A stretch of 64,000 bases of DNA, taken from positions 1,206,575-1,270,574 of the forward strand of contig NW_022204508.1 of assembly GCF_008831285.2 (NCBI RefSeq), written 5' to 3'. This document shows, piece after piece, positions 1 through 12,111 of this stretch. Source of the stretch: Nymphaea colorata (Eukaryota; Streptophyta; Magnoliopsida; Nymphaeales; Nymphaeaceae). Each line of letters begins with the position of its first letter. Position 1 is the first letter of the stretch. The notes beneath the pieces were generated by a model. The model was not told the DNA's origin. It did no database searches and saw only the letters and a program-made list of their open reading frames with translations. Both the position numbers and the translations under genes were made by a program.

Positions 1-2
1 CC

Positions 3-326
3 TTCCTCAAGGATCTGACTTTGATAGACTCGAGGGTTGAAGAGCTCAAATGGGGAAGGGTGCCTAAATGGGTGTGGGCTCTCTCCCAACTGGAGGAATT
101 GCACCTACAAGGTTTTACTGAGGACATCAGTTTGGGAGGCCACTGGCAATGCCTCTGGAAACTGAGACGGTTATCTCTTAAAGACTTCCCAAATCTCAAG
201 TCTCTAATGGACGTCAATGATGTTACTTCCCAACAAAATGATGCAGCAGGAACATGTCCTACGGATGCAAAGCAACAGATCATGTCTTGCACTCCATCTG
301 CTGCAGCATTTAAAGGACTATCTTAG
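3..326 (+). pseudogene. NLR resistance-gene C-terminal LRR, partial (copy A)
   Basis: An open frame runs from the window edge to TAG at 324-326 (about 107 codons). It reads LRR-like text: FLKDLTLIDSRVEELKWG, then LSQLEELHLQGF, then LWKLRRLSLKDFPNLKSL. This hydrophobic spacing is typical of the C-terminal repeats of plant NB-LRR intracellular immune receptors. The last roughly 35 codons are not LRR and form a tail. The start and any NB-ARC domain lie outside the window. I call it a pseudogene because the almost identical copy at 47,024-47,349 belongs to a locus with several stops and frameshifts just upstream. If A's upstream part were intact, this could be a real 3' exon. Confidence 0.7.
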
Positions 327-1446
327 GGAAAGGTTAGACGATAGGAGATGATATCCTGCACTCCATCATCTGCTCTATCATGCTGCTGAACCTTTTTTAT
401 TCATTTTAAATTGTTTGAAATGCATGTAGCTTTTAAAATCGGTGACAGATTGTAACTAATCTATTCTTTAAATATGCAAATTTGCATTTCATCGGCTCCT
501 TTCGCTCTCTCTCTCCCCCTTGTTTGATTTGGTTCTAGCAATTTTTTTTTTGTCATGTTTTCCATCACCAAGTATAGAGAATGTGAAAGAGTCAATAGTT
601 TGCAACTGTTTTCAGCAAACGTGAGACAAGCAGGAGAGCGTTTGAAATGATTTAGTCATCTTGGCTGAACCCTTTGATCTACCTTAAAACATACAACAAC
701 GAAACTAAATTGTTGTTATATATAAAGTTAGGGAAGAAAATGCGTCAGCAAATTAAAATCTCAATATTTCTGTATCCAGGAAACAAATTTTTAGTCAAGT
801 TGGGTAAAGAAAACTGAATGGCTGTCATAATCAAACTCACACCTGGCGCATAATTTAGTCATATGACCGAACCCGCAACAAAGAGCGAGCCTTGAACCCC
901 TGACTATAATATTATCCAACTTGATTACATGTAAATGTTGAATATTTTCCAGCGCACCAATAATGTTTTGATCTGGAAGGGCACTTTCAAAAATTCTGTC
1001 CAAGGACAAGGTCTGTTAAGGTAGATCCGAACACAAACCAGACCACTTACTAGCTCAATATTTCATTATTAAGAGATATATCTACAGTAAACTAACACCA
1101 ATCTTATGGATATACACGTACACATTAAAGCATCATTTTTACAGAATCTGAAGTGAAAACAAGAAAAGATTTCTAGATTTGAAACCAAACAAGCCCTAAA
1201 TTATGCTAATAATGAACTGAGTAACATTTAAAATATAATAATACATGTTATATATTATTTCACCCATGTGTCATTAGTATTATTTCATTAAAAGTAAATA
1301 AATAGATAAATTATTCATTGTTCTCGTGAACACAGCTCATGCGCCAATCAAACAACAATTGCTTTTATATAAATTGGTCGTTCTCGCGATTATTTGTACA
1401 TGAAATTGAAATCCGTGTTAATTAATGTCACTTTTTTTTACATCCC

Positions 1447-1503
1447 ACAACAAATTCCTGGTCGTCCAGGACGAGGAAGGGGTCGCAATTATGGCAATGG
1501 ATG
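1447..1503 (+). pseudogene. Gly/Arg-rich exon-like fragment (copy A, damaged)
   Basis: Same stretch as 48,458-48,515. In copy A the acceptor AG is lost (acatcc instead of acagcc), and an extra A in 'caacaaatt' shifts the frame just before the PGRPGRGRGRNYGNGW text. The following GTGTGAG still looks like a donor. The parent gene is not identifiable. Confidence 0.35.
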
Positions 1504-3591
1504 GTGTGAGTGTGAAAATTTGGTTATATGTGTTATACTAGTGCACTAATTTTGTGATTAAAATATCTTTAGTTTACATGATACAAATAAAAATAAAATA
1601 AAAATAAAAAATGAAAAATATTTCTTTTTCAAAATTACAAAAATACCTTTTTCTCTTTTGCATCGTACCGCACTCAACTTTCTCTGGTGAGTGAGGGTTT
1701 TAAACTACATTTAAATGGCAGCAGCGTATTAAGTCGGGGGACCAAAAAGAACGGGGCCCTGCGGCATTTGGGTTTCAGCCAATGCCAGGTCTCTCAAATT
1801 TAAGGTACTAGTCACGTCGGTTTCCTCAGACCATCTCATCAGTGGGAGGGAGGGAGCTTGGTTGCATCTTAAACCAGGTCTTCCCTAAGGAGATCCGCTA
1901 TTCCCATACCTGTTTATTTTAGTTATGGAAATAGTATCGGGTAGCCTAGAGGCGCAAGTTTTAGCCACTGCAGTAAATGAAAATGAAAATAACGAGGAAC
2001 AAGTAGTGTTCACCTTCTTCATTTCTTCCACATAAACAATAAGTTGAATCTGGTTCAAGATCTCAATCCATCAGTTCTTCAACAAGGACATTTAAAACTT
2101 AAATTGGCACGTATTTCCCTTTTTTATATTTTTTTAGTTTAATTCCATTGTATCTTATAAGCTTGAGGTGGTTGGTGCATATGATTTGATGCTGAGAAGG
2201 TGTTTTCTTTTCTGTGCATATGATGTGTTTGCTGAAATTCTGATTTGTATTTTAGTTCATCTGGTCCACATTTGGCATTTGTAAGCAAATTTATTTTTGC
2301 TTCTCTATCTCTTGCGTGAACCTTCACAATGATCCTGGATCATTGGCTTCAATCTGCCCAATGTCCATGACAGAGCGTTACCATCTCCATTTGATCTTGT
2401 CCACCGGCTCATGTCCACTGACAATGTATATTGAAAAGGTTGACATTGTATACTGAAAATGATCCATTTGATATGTATACAAATTTTGTTTTTCATTTCA
2501 AGTCAACAAATGTGGGGAGTCTTTAGAGGCCTTATGCCTCAGTTTTCCTCTTCTGGTTCCACTTCCTGCATCTACTACAATTGATTGTGCATATTCAGAA
2601 TTTGGAGACGTCCAGAAAAGCAGAATATGATGGGAATTTTCATTGTAAAATGAACTGTAGTATCACCTGTTTCATTCTTCTTTTGTGGAAAGTGCATCTA
2701 AGTACCTCTCAATTCGATTAATGGCACCGTGTGCATGCAAGTTTGTGAGCGTTCTGCTTGGGGCATTTAATTTAGAGAGAATTAAGAGTTTGATGGCTTG
2801 TGTCTCTTTTTTCTGCACGGGCACAAAACAATATATAAATTTGAGGCCTTTCATCTTTGGTATATAATGAATTACGAGGTTGAGACTTGGACAGCAGTCA
2901 TATCAATAATATTTTGCTTTGCATGCATGGGTCTTGCCCATCCTCAATTCAGAATACTAGAAAATTTTTTGTAAAATTAGAAGAAAGAAAAATTCGTGGT
3001 AAGTTTATGAGATGGACAGCCAAACCGCACACTCTCATATAGCCATGTTCATTGGCAATCATGAATATTTTTAGGAAATTTCAAATAGGATCTCCCTATA
3101 ATGGCTTTCAGTTTGGTGAAACATTGACAACCGATCTTGAAGTGGATCGCAGTTAAATCATGGCAGAAGTTGTATGAAAAAAAATAAAAAATAAAAAGCC
3201 ATCCAGTATTACTTTAAACGGTCTAAAGTTTGAAAGCAGACCATGGCAGATAAATAATTTTTTTGGCTCATGTATCTTTTACATCTTTTATTGTGCATTT
3301 TCTTTTATTGTATCTAAATTTTAGGTCAATTGTATTTATAGAGATAGAAAACAAAGACCAAGAGAGAGAGTATTTTATAGGATTGCATGTTTTTTTTACA
3401 TATTTTCTTAAGTATTTTCTTTCATTTTATGTTGATTTTAAGTCTTCCGTGTGTAGAGAGAGAAAAAAAATAATTTTAATAGGCTTATATTTTTAATATG
3501 TTTTAAAAAAATATTTTTCTTTGTCGTATGTGAATTTTTTATATCGAAAAAGAATATGTTTATTAGTTCACATGTTTTATAATGTGCTTTT

Positions 3592-3593
<2 letters not shown>

Positions 3594-3627
<34 letters not shown>
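3594..3627. repeat. (GA)n microsatellite
   Basis: Perfect GA dinucleotide run of about 17 units, followed by a short AT run. The copy B counterpart (about 50,604-50,633) is shorter, so the two copies differ in length at this site. Confidence 0.9.
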
Positions 3628-3631
<4 letters not shown>

Positions 3632-4061
3632 ATATGGTAAAACGTCACATGTTGAAAATTCTGTCGTTGCAAGCAAACACTAAACACTATACAGAATTAC
3701 AACTTGTTCATATGGACATGAACTCTTTGTTCTTAGGACACTTATTCTAAGGACAAGTGTTTTAAGAACCGTTGTTCTTGCAATCAAATGGTACTTTACA
3801 GGTCTATTTCATAGCCTGCAAGGATAATCGATCTGTCCCAAAGCAAATGTATGTATACCCATATTTTTCTTCTTAATTCATCACATACACATTTGTCTGA
3901 GTCAAATAAACGGTCAGCTTCTTTTTATGGCTGGTTCCAATAAATGGGGGAGGTGGTGATTTAGTTCCATATGTAAGCTGTACTGCCAATAGCTTAAAAT
4001 TAGCTTCTTTCATGCGTACCTGACAAATGTGCACTCTAACTATACATATTTCCATGCCATA

Positions 4062-4118
4062 AGGTATATGGAATCTGAATTTTATAGTTAAAGGCTCAGA
4101 AAAGCTTACCAATTTAAG
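4062..4118 (+). pseudogene. NLR fragment, left part, split by LINE (copy A)
   Basis: Reads GIWNLNFIVKGSEKLTNLS. It parallels FIAEGLGKLTNLWTLKRFLV in the B-side NLR pseudogene (about 45,905-45,985), the segment that precedes the LRR in CC-type NLRs. The match ends where LINE reverse-transcriptase sequence begins. The continuation of the NLR text appears about 2 kb later, at 6,190-6,360, on the far side of the LINE. The intervening R-gene residues (roughly 15-20) are missing or unrecognisable. Short match, so moderate confidence. Confidence 0.5.
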
Positions 4119-6190
4119 TGATTATCACTGCAGATCTTTGCTATCCTCGTCCGGCTTCCTTTTCACATTTTATCGGTCTCACTTGTGCTCAGACTTGAGC
4201 ATGCCTTTCAACTTGACGATATTAAGGCAGCAGTTTGGGCCCTCAAGGCTGGCAAGTCGCTTGGTATCGAATGGTTTCCTCTTGAATTCTTCTGAGTCTT
4301 GTGGCACTGTTACCATCCTGATTTCATGGTCTTCTTTCAAGAGTTTGGTACCAACTCCATCCCCTTGGGGAATTTAACAGAGCTGTCTGTGTTCTTATTC
4401 CTAAGAGGGCAAACGCCTCCAGTATTTGAGACCTTTGCCCTATCTCTATCCTTGGCACTCATTATTAAGCTTATGGCAAGACTTCTTGCTTCCCGTCTCT
4501 ATCTTGTCATGTTTCCGTCACAAGTCTTCTTAGCAAATGAGGTTGTCCATTGCATCTACTCTTCCCGCTCTCCATCATTTATCCTTAAATTGATATCGCG
4601 AAAGCTTTTCATTCGGTCAGCTGAGATTTCCTCTTCTTCCTCCTCCATGGGTTCACTTTGGACCAGTTGTCAGGGCTCAGTGGCCATTCCTTTAATGAGT
4701 CTGTCGGTCAGTTCTACTCATTGCATCATGGGCATCGTGAGGGCTGTCCCCTTCCTCCGCTTCCCTTTAACCTTGTTGCTGAAGCTTTTGCTACCCTCTT
4801 CAAGTCTTCGTCAGATTCTAACTTTTTCGATGTGTTGCCACTCCCTAGCTTTTTCTGTTTCTCCATCATTCAATATGCAGACGATTTCATCATCTTTGAC
4901 ACTACCTCCCCGCAGCAGATTGCTAGAGTTTGGTTGTTGCTTCAGCTTTTTGACTCAGCCTCTGGGTTTCATTAATCATATTGTCAGCTGTCACTCTTCC
5001 ATGTCGATCCTGCAACTGCACTTTTTGCAGAAGCATGCTTTGGTTGCAGCAAGACTGGTAGGCTAACGTCCTCTCATTCACCGTAGAATCACCTTGGTCT
5101 AGCAATGTCTAGCCTCCATCACACTCCATGCTCTTGGTCTTTACAAGCCATCTGATGCCACATTCACTAGTCTCAATCGTCTCCTCTAGCACTTTTTTTG
5201 GGGAGGTGAGCACCCCTCGGATTGTCTTGTGCATCGGAAGGTTGTTACTCATCCTTGGCTCTTGGGGGTTTTGGCATTCTTGACCTCATGCGTACTTGTA
5301 CTGCCTTTCTTGGTTCTTAGTTATGACATCTAGCCACTTCCGACCAGCCCATTCTCTTTTTTGTCAAGATCTGTACTTCCCACCCATCACACATGGCACA
5401 CCCTTAGACTTATCAGTTCTGCATCACACATTTGAAATAACATTTTCTTTGCTATGCCAACTTTCACCCACTTGTCTCCAAACCACGCCCCTACTTGGCT
5501 CATTTCTTCTTCTTTCTGATTCACCTTGCCTCTACTTTTGGCTCGGGTGTTCCATGGCTCCCCATCATTTCCTTTGGTCTTTTGACGCTTCACCCCATGC
5601 TATGGATTTTGTTGACTCATTCTTGCTGGCCATATCAATACCTTAGACCATCTCTAGTGCCTTGTGATTCACCTTGCTAACCAGTGTCACCTTTGCCTCT
5701 TTGCTGCAGAATCGAGACACTACTTTGTTGTTGACTGCCATTTCTTTTGTCGCTTGCTTGTTACCACTTGACCTTCTCTCCTCCACACCCTCCCCTCTCC
5801 CTACTGCAGCTTCTTCTCTTTTCTCCTTCACCTTCAGTCAGCAGTGGTTGGCAACTTACTTGGTGGTCTTGAATAATCTAACTATTGGTGGCATTATTGG
5901 GAAGAGTGCAATAATAGTATCTTCAAGAACACAGCAACGAGTGTTGCTTTAATTGGATGCATTGTGAAGGTAGATGTCCACCTTGCTCTTTGCATTGACC
6001 ACAGGATGACTTCTGCCTTTGACTAGCCCTCTCTTTCTCCCCTCTTCCGCCTCCTCTTCTTGTTTTTGTTTATTTGGTTTTGCCTTCTTTGCTAATGTTC
6101 TTCTTTTGTCATTTTCATCTTTTTTCTTTTGATACTTTGTTGCTTGACACTTGTCACTACATTTTGTTATGGATTTTCACTTTTCTTGGA
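4119..6190 (+). mobile_element. LINE (non-LTR retrotransposon), 5'-truncated (copy A)
   Basis: Plus-strand RT remnants appear in the expected order. These are IKAAVWALKAGKSLGI (about 4,216), IPKRANASS (about 4,400), DIAKAFHSVS (about 4,590), REGCPLPPLPFNLVAEAF (about 4,740) and the catalytic box QYADD at about 4,871-4,885. The thumb and C-terminal region follow, with FGILDLMRTCTAFLGS near 5,270-5,320. Stops and frameshifts are frequent, so the element is dead. No endonuclease domain is present, which indicates 5' truncation as is usual for LINEs. The tail (about 6,030-6,190) is T-rich. Both borders lie in NLR-like sequence, so the element appears inserted in a resistance gene. I could not define a target duplication. 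Confidence 0.8.
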
Positions 6191-6194
6191 ACAA

Positions 6195-6358
6195 GCTTCT
6201 TGTGAGCAACAATGGCGAAAATACAAATGTAACTTTGGTGAACTGAATTGCTTGGATAGAATAAAGGGAGATAAATGTTATTTCAGCTGGAAAAGCACAG
6301 CTTGGGGAAAAGCATAATGTAATTGGTCCTAATTTAGACTTCAAGTTCAAATGGTTGT
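6195..6358 (+). pseudogene. NLR fragment, right part, with 29-bp deletion (copy A)
   Basis: Begins NFGELNCLDRIKGD, then loses the 29 bp seen in copy B and shifts frame. Later bases still encode the LGEKHNVIGPNLDFKFKW text in another frame. The motif matches the NLR linker/LRR-start sequence seen at 46,030-46,160 (LNKLKGYLSVERLEG ... LKEKHELIGVELDFK). It lies directly downstream of the LINE. Confidence 0.65.
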
Positions 6359-6402
6359 AAACTCACTAGTGCTTCTGATCAACAGATTAGGTCTGCCACT
6401 AA

Positions 6403-7373
6403 CAGCCTGTTTGGTTGAAGGAAATGAGTGGAAAAGGAAGGAAATGAAATAGGAAAGGTGTTTGGATGGAGGGAATTGGAGAAGGGAAGGGAAAGGTCCA
6501 TGAAAAAATGTGTGTAGAAAAGAGAGAAAAGAAAGGAAGGGGAGAGAAAGGATAGGAAAACTGCCTTTGTTTTGAATCTCTCAAATGGAGAGATTTGGAT
6601 GGAAAGGGGAGAATTCATTTCAAAATACTCACATGCCCAACATTTTCTGCCCCTGCACCCCACCCACATCCTGTCACTCTTGCTCTGCTGGTGAGCAGCT
6701 GGTTGCCAGGACACAGGCAGTCTTCTGGTGGTGTTTTATAATCCATATTTTTCAATAGTTTTTATATGGTTTTAAAAAAGGAAATGAACGAACATTACAT
6801 TGAAAAAAAATCAAATATGAAAAATATGACTTGCAAACTTTTCTAAACTGAAAAAGGATTAAGTATAACTTTAACGTTATTGTAATTTTAAATATAATCT
6901 AAGTTTAAGAATTATAGTAAAATTAGGTCCTCATGAATATGTTTTTGTCATCATTTAAAGATCATTATTTTTTTCCAAAATTAAAGGAATGTTAAAAAAT
7001 TAAGTATCGGAAAGAACCCATGAATATTCTAGCTAAGTACCATCGATTATTTAATTTGTTTATTTTTTATTGAATAAAAAATTAAGTTAAGTACAATAAT
7101 TTTTTTTTGAAATAACATGTAGCATATTGAATGGGGTCATGTAATCAAATATTTTTACTTAGATAATAAGTTCAAGTGTTAAGGGTGTTATTGTAAAACA
7201 ATTTAAATTATCTCTTTTCATTTCTTTTATATCCAAACAAGCTTTCATAATAATATTTTTCCTTTTCCTCTCTTTTTCTTTTCTTTCCCTACCAATTTTC
7301 TTTCAATTCCTTTGCTTTCTTGCCCTTCCATCCATTTATCATTTCCTTAAGTTTCCCTCCATCCAAACATGGC
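6403..7373. mobile_element. Harbinger-like MITE (copy A)
   Basis: The left end (cctgtttggttgaagg) and right end (ccctccatccaaacatgg) form imperfect terminal inverted repeats of the 'gtttggatgg' type. The interior is AT-rich and noncoding, with GGAAGGGAAA-like text on the left and its complement on the right. The family is the same as 25,515-26,263. A TAA/AAA duplication is only approximate here, so the outer borders are less certain. Present at the same site in copy B. Confidence 0.6.
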
Positions 7374-8361
7374 AAAAAGAGAAGGCCAACCACTAGGTGC
7401 ACCACCCCTGGACTTTAACCACTCTATTCGACTAGCTATCTTAGGCTTTGTTTGGACCTTCCCTTCTATCCTTATATTTAGTGGTCAAAGTTATAAGCAA
7501 ATGATCTAGTCATTAAATCTAGAAACAACAAAGTCATTTCAACCAAGTCTTTGATTATTGCAAGCCTAGTTATATGCACCACACTGGTGGATGAATTTTC
7601 GTTCATCAGTATGGCTAGTGACTAAAATACCTTAGTTCACACTGAAAAAAAACTTTTATAAAGACAAAAGTGGAAATAGAAAAAGTAAAGCAAATGAAAG
7701 ACATTTTTCAATAAATTACCAAAATGTCATTCCTTCCTATACTACGTACCGTGCGCACAACGCACACAACTTTCTCTCCAAGCCATGTTGCAAGAGTTGC
7801 GCACTAGGCTGGCATGGCCGGTTCACTCTTGGCTGCTAGAGTTGTTTCGTTAACTTCTTTCTGAGGCGGACAGACATGCTAGAATGAGTGGATGCAGGCA
7901 AGGGTTGAGAAGGGCATGGGCCTATACTGAGATCTGGACCATGAAATAGCCTCCTTGAATGTGTATGTTGGCTCTTGTTAAGTGTGGCAGGTGGCAGCCA
8001 GTTCAAGGGTAGAGAGATAGATGCAGGTCAACCCAGGACGGCGTCAACCTACTCCCCTTAAGATGGGACTTGTTCTCAAGGCCCAATGAGTGGGCCTCTC
8101 ACCATTCAGGTCCCAAGTATGGGGCTGTTGGGACCTAACGGTGCACGTCTTCTTGCATAATCCATGGAAGAAGGCCTGCCAATATCATGAGGTTGCCGAA
8201 TAACATCTTCGTGCCAGTCAGCTAATAGTGATTGCCTTGGCTAGTGGGAGGCGTGAAGACACATCAAGGATGCTTATACAGGCTTTGACCACTACTTCAA
8301 TATCGTATGCCTTGCTGGTGGTGGTCGAAACTGCCAACATGTAAGGCCATGAGGATAGGTG
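7374..8361. other. Unassigned sequence, copy A
   Basis: No credible gene. The stretch at about 7,446-7,470 (ggctttgtttggacc after TTA) resembles one end of a Harbinger-like MITE without a visible partner. Positions 7,740-8,350 are more GC-rich, with fragments that could be decayed retroelement coding text, but no domain is legible. Confidence 0.4.
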
Positions 8362-8530
8362 CTGAGCCGGAGCCACAAATTTTTCATGAGGAGGGCCGAA
8401 TTAAAGTTTTTAAATTTTGACGGGGGCCGAAATTATTTTTCAAAATTTTTATTTTTTTAAAGTTTACATGTAATTTTTTTTTTTTGAGGGGGGGCCAGGG
8501 CCCCTATGGGCCCCATTGACTTCGCCCCTG
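8362..8530. mobile_element. hAT-type MITE, 169 bp (copy A)
   Basis: The ends pair as imperfect terminal inverted repeats (ctgagccggagcc at left; ggcttcgcccctg-like at right). The element is flanked by an 8-bp near-duplicate, gataggtg (8,354-8,361) and cataggtg (8,531-8,538). An 8-bp duplication is characteristic of hAT elements. Noncoding, with A/T runs inside. Same family as 40,859-41,015 and probably 37,233 onward. Confidence 0.7.
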
Positions 8531-8538
8531 CATAGGTG

Positions 8539-9338
8539 AAGGCAGATTGTGGAGCTTGTCATTTGCTTGTAAAGGGTTCCCTCATAGCCAAAAGATGATG
8601 ACTGTCCCGAGATCACTTTGCAAGTGCTCTTTTTTAAACTTCGGCTTTGGTGGATCATGGAAAGGCTTTACATGGTTGTCGTGGCAAGCCAGGACTGAGG
8701 TTTCACCGGTGGCATGTCTACGGATGTACCAGTTAAGGTCAGAGTTAAGCCAAGCTGCAGGATGCTGAGAGATGCTTGTTGCAAAGGACTGCTTTGGCAT
8801 GGATCTGGCAAGCAGCTAATGGAAGCAACACAATTTGAGTTGTTTATACAGCTGCAGAAAAGACATAGTAGTGTACTCTTGGAATGGCTTAATTGTCAGG
8901 CAGCGTAGGCTTCCTTCACTTGAGTTGGCTTAAAATGTTAGCCAATGTGAAATTTTGGAAGAATGTTTGTTTGACCTTAGTACTTTCAATTTGATATATT
9001 AATTGTATGTGTAATAATTACAAAACCCTTGATTTTACCCTAATTTTTGTTATCGCTGGATTTCAGCACATTGTGGCCAGATTTTGGCGTCAAATTTGGA
9101 CCACATCTAATTCAAGTCACATATACTTATTCATAGAATATTATTTTGATTAGTTGTCACTTGAATTTTTTTTTTTAATGTTTCAATGTCATCGTCCCAG
9201 CCTTTTTAGCCACCCACCAAGTGTTTTCTATAAATTGTTTAAATGAGTGAAAAGTTATATTTTACTGATGGGCTGTCTCTCTACCTGTAGAGTTTTTACC
9301 GAATGCCACTTACATGTTGAAAATAATAGGTTATTACT
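8539..9338. other. Spacer with a conserved but unidentified minus-strand frame (copy A)
   Basis: On the minus strand, 8,582-8,800 encodes text also found in copy B (for example HATGETSVLACHDNHVKPFH). Copy A carries an extra G (gtcccgagatc) that shifts the frame. I do not recognise the protein. The rest (8,900-9,338) is AT-rich noncoding sequence leading to the long LTR. Confidence 0.35.
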
Positions 9339-10408
9339 TGTTTGCATCCCAAAATTTTTGGTTGGTTTTGGAGTGCTCAAGAAAAATGAGTTTTTGTTTT
9401 GAAATAAGAAAGAAAAGGACTCACCCGTCGGTACGAGTGTCAACCGTTCTCGGTGCCTTTACCTGGGGTAATCAACCCAAGGGCTATGTTTATTATTGAA
9501 GCATTTCGTTTTAGCTTGAATATCTCTTCGATTCTATATGCGGTGTAGAAAAATATTGAAAGTTTGATGTTTCAAACTTTTGAAACGGTTCTTCAAGAGT
9601 TGCTTGAGAACATGAAATGTTTTGGGAAAACTAGAAGGAAATCCTTGTGAATATCATTGGAAAGCTTGAAAAGTCATTTTGAAATCATTGTAGTGTTCTC
9701 TTCAAACATTAAGTAGGTTTGAGATTTTGCTCTAATTCAGTTACCACCTAGTTAGAGCTTCATCTCATCTTGCTTAAGTTTTTTTGGAGAGGTGCTTGTG
9801 ATCATATGTGACATTAGTGAGTGAAAATGGATGGATGCATTGATTCTATATGATTGAAAGGAAAAATAATTCATTCATACCATAACATTAATATAGATGC
9901 ATTCCTAGCGTAACATACATCTAACATTTTTGTTTTTGTAAATATCATATATATGAAGGAAAAGTTTTTGAAAATAGATTGGGGTTGTAGACCAAGCCAT
10001 ATTAGAAGGTTTCTTAAAAAAATGATTTGCAAAATATGATTTATATAAACATAGAATATTGTTATTCCATTGGTTGCAAGGGAATATGTTTCTCCCACCA
10101 TTGGGTATGGAAGAAGTTTAAACCACATGATAAGGTGCTCATTAAGGTTCCTAATTGGATGATTAAAAAGAAACTAACGCGAAATGATACGAAAGTGCAC
10201 TTTAACATGTACAAATTCGTGAAGGTTCTTCCTGGATTGGACGAGTCCCAACCTCAAAATTACATGAATAAAACAAAAGAATACCAAACCATACTTTGAT
10301 TTTCACCGTGCATTCACATATAAATGAAAAATCAAATAACTATGCATCGATAGTATCAAAAAACAATATTTATGAAAAGAAAGAGAGCATGATTCAACTA
10401 TGGAATGA

Positions 10409-10836
<428 letters not shown>

Positions 10837-10969
10837 GTTGATTATTTATTTCCAAAAGGAAGGCGCGATATCAAAAAAAATCTCATTTTTTATTTCGATG
10901 GAGAGGGGGCGTACATCTAGGATCCGATCTGTATTGTGTATCATTGGTAATAATAGGAACTACACCATT

Positions 10970-11068
10970 ATGGCAAGGAAAAGTTTGATTCAGAGGGAGA
11001 AGAAGAGGCAGAAATTAGAAGAGAAATATCATTTGATTCGTCGATCCTCAAAAAAGAAATAAGCAAAG
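10970..11068 (+). pseudogene. rps14: rps14 5' fragment (plastid ribosomal protein S14), nuclear pseudogene
   Basis: Starts with ATG at 10,970 and reads [20 protein letters not shown] then HLIRRSSKK, the N-terminus of plastid small-subunit protein S14. It then meets an A-run (11,050-11,055) one base shorter than the coding frame needs, so translation stops at 11,060-11,062. Bases for the next native residues (EISK) are still present before the junction at 11,068. Only about 33 of roughly 100 codons were transferred. It follows psaB by about 133 bp, as in plastid genomes. Confidence 0.93.
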
Positions 11069-11420
11069 AGCATAGCCTCTTGACTCTAGAGAGTGAGAGC
11101 TATTTCCTATGGCCATAGGGAAGTGAGGAAGAGAGAAAACCAGAAAAGCAAAATATAAATGAAAAATCAAGCAACTACGTATGCATAATATATAAGCAAT
11201 ATTCAAGGAAAGAAATAGAACATGATTCAACAATGAAATGAAATATTATCTCATCTTCTCATGTTCCCGGTGCACTTGAGCGTAGCCTCTTGGCTCTAAA
11301 ATAGAGTTGAAAGCTATCTCTTATGGCCATTGGGAAATGAAAAAGAGAAGAAAATAGAAAGAAGCAAAGAACAACAAGAATGTATTCATAAAATGAGATA
11401 ACATGATTGAAGCATGGAAA
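11069..11420. repeat. Purine-rich 'ggtgcactcgagcatag' repeat units within LTR A
   Basis: Continuation of the unit cut by the plastid insert, plus one more unit from about 11,250. Each unit contains the gcatagcctcttg(a/g)ctcta core, 'tatggccat(a/t)ggga' and an AG-rich stretch. Similar units occur at 13,480-13,570, 16,311-16,800 and 58,030-58,560, spaced by about 170-230 bp. Confidence 0.75.
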
Positions 11421-12111
11421 TGATGAAGATGAGTCATACAAAGTATCTTTGGTGCTCCCTTGGAGAGTTGTAGTTAGCCCCAAGTTGGAGAGAAATGGAA
11501 TGAGGAAGAGGGAGAGAAAGAGAGTTCAAGAGAAACCCTAAGTCTTCAAGTGAGAATACTCTAGGGTTTCTCCCAAGGGCCACTCTTACCCAAGAGAGGG
11601 GAAAGTGGGGGGTATTTATAGATATTTTGGAGCCAAAAACCTAAAATTTGATTTTTTTTGAATTTCACCCTACTTTCATCCGAATTTCACATAACTTTGA
11701 ATTATTTTGAAAAAAAAAAGTTTGAAAAATGGGTATGATTGGCCATTAGGCTTATAAAAATATATATTTTTTAAATGAGTTGGGCCATTGTCCATCAAAA
11801 AATACTAAAATCTTCCTCTAAAATGAGGTTTTCTATCAAAAGAAGGAGTAAATGGGTCTTCCCCAGCAAAAATACCAAAATCGCCCTCTAAAAAGAGGTT
11901 CTTTGTCAAAAGAGGGGAAAATGGGTCTTGCCTACCAAAAAGACCAAAATCGCTTTCTAAAAAGGGGTTCTTTGTCAAACGGAGGGACAAATGAGTCTGA
12001 AATGCTTGATTTGGATTTGAACTTGGATTTTGGATCTAATTTGGATCCAAAAATGGCATTTTGTGTTTTGATAAGAGTCCGTAGTCTTTGGAAAAATTTA
12101 GGGTGATTACA

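Larger units (their letters stand above)
327..3860. other. Noncoding spacer downstream of the copy A LRR end
   Basis: AT-rich sequence with no credible long reading frame. It holds the 3' flank of the LRR gene (about 327-660, partly conserved in the older third copy at 19,300-19,530), an exon-like Gly/Arg-rich stretch near 1,447-1,503, and a (GA)n microsatellite at about 3,594-3,627. Short open frames here (for example 2,685-2,867) occur on both strands at the same place and show no family signature. The counterpart in copy B is 47,350-50,870. Confidence 0.6.
1..9995. repeat. Segmental duplication, copy A
   Basis: The whole interval matches 47,024-56,976 in the same orientation, with only scattered substitutions and short indels. 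Window base 1 aligns with 47,024, so the copy continues left of the window. It carries an LRR 3' end, spacer, LINE-split NLR fragment, Harbinger-like MITE, hAT MITE and the first 650 bp of a long LTR. Near-identity stops at the shared word ending in 'gtagacca' (9,995 / 56,976). Beyond it the copies are related only through the LTR family. By eye the copies are about 97-99% alike; this was not computed. Confidence 0.95.

Noticed and set aside
2685-2867. A 60-codon plus-strand frame conserved in copy B (49,699-49,881)
   Set aside because: Conservation reflects the recent duplication of all bases. An equally open antisense frame exists there, and no protein family is visible.
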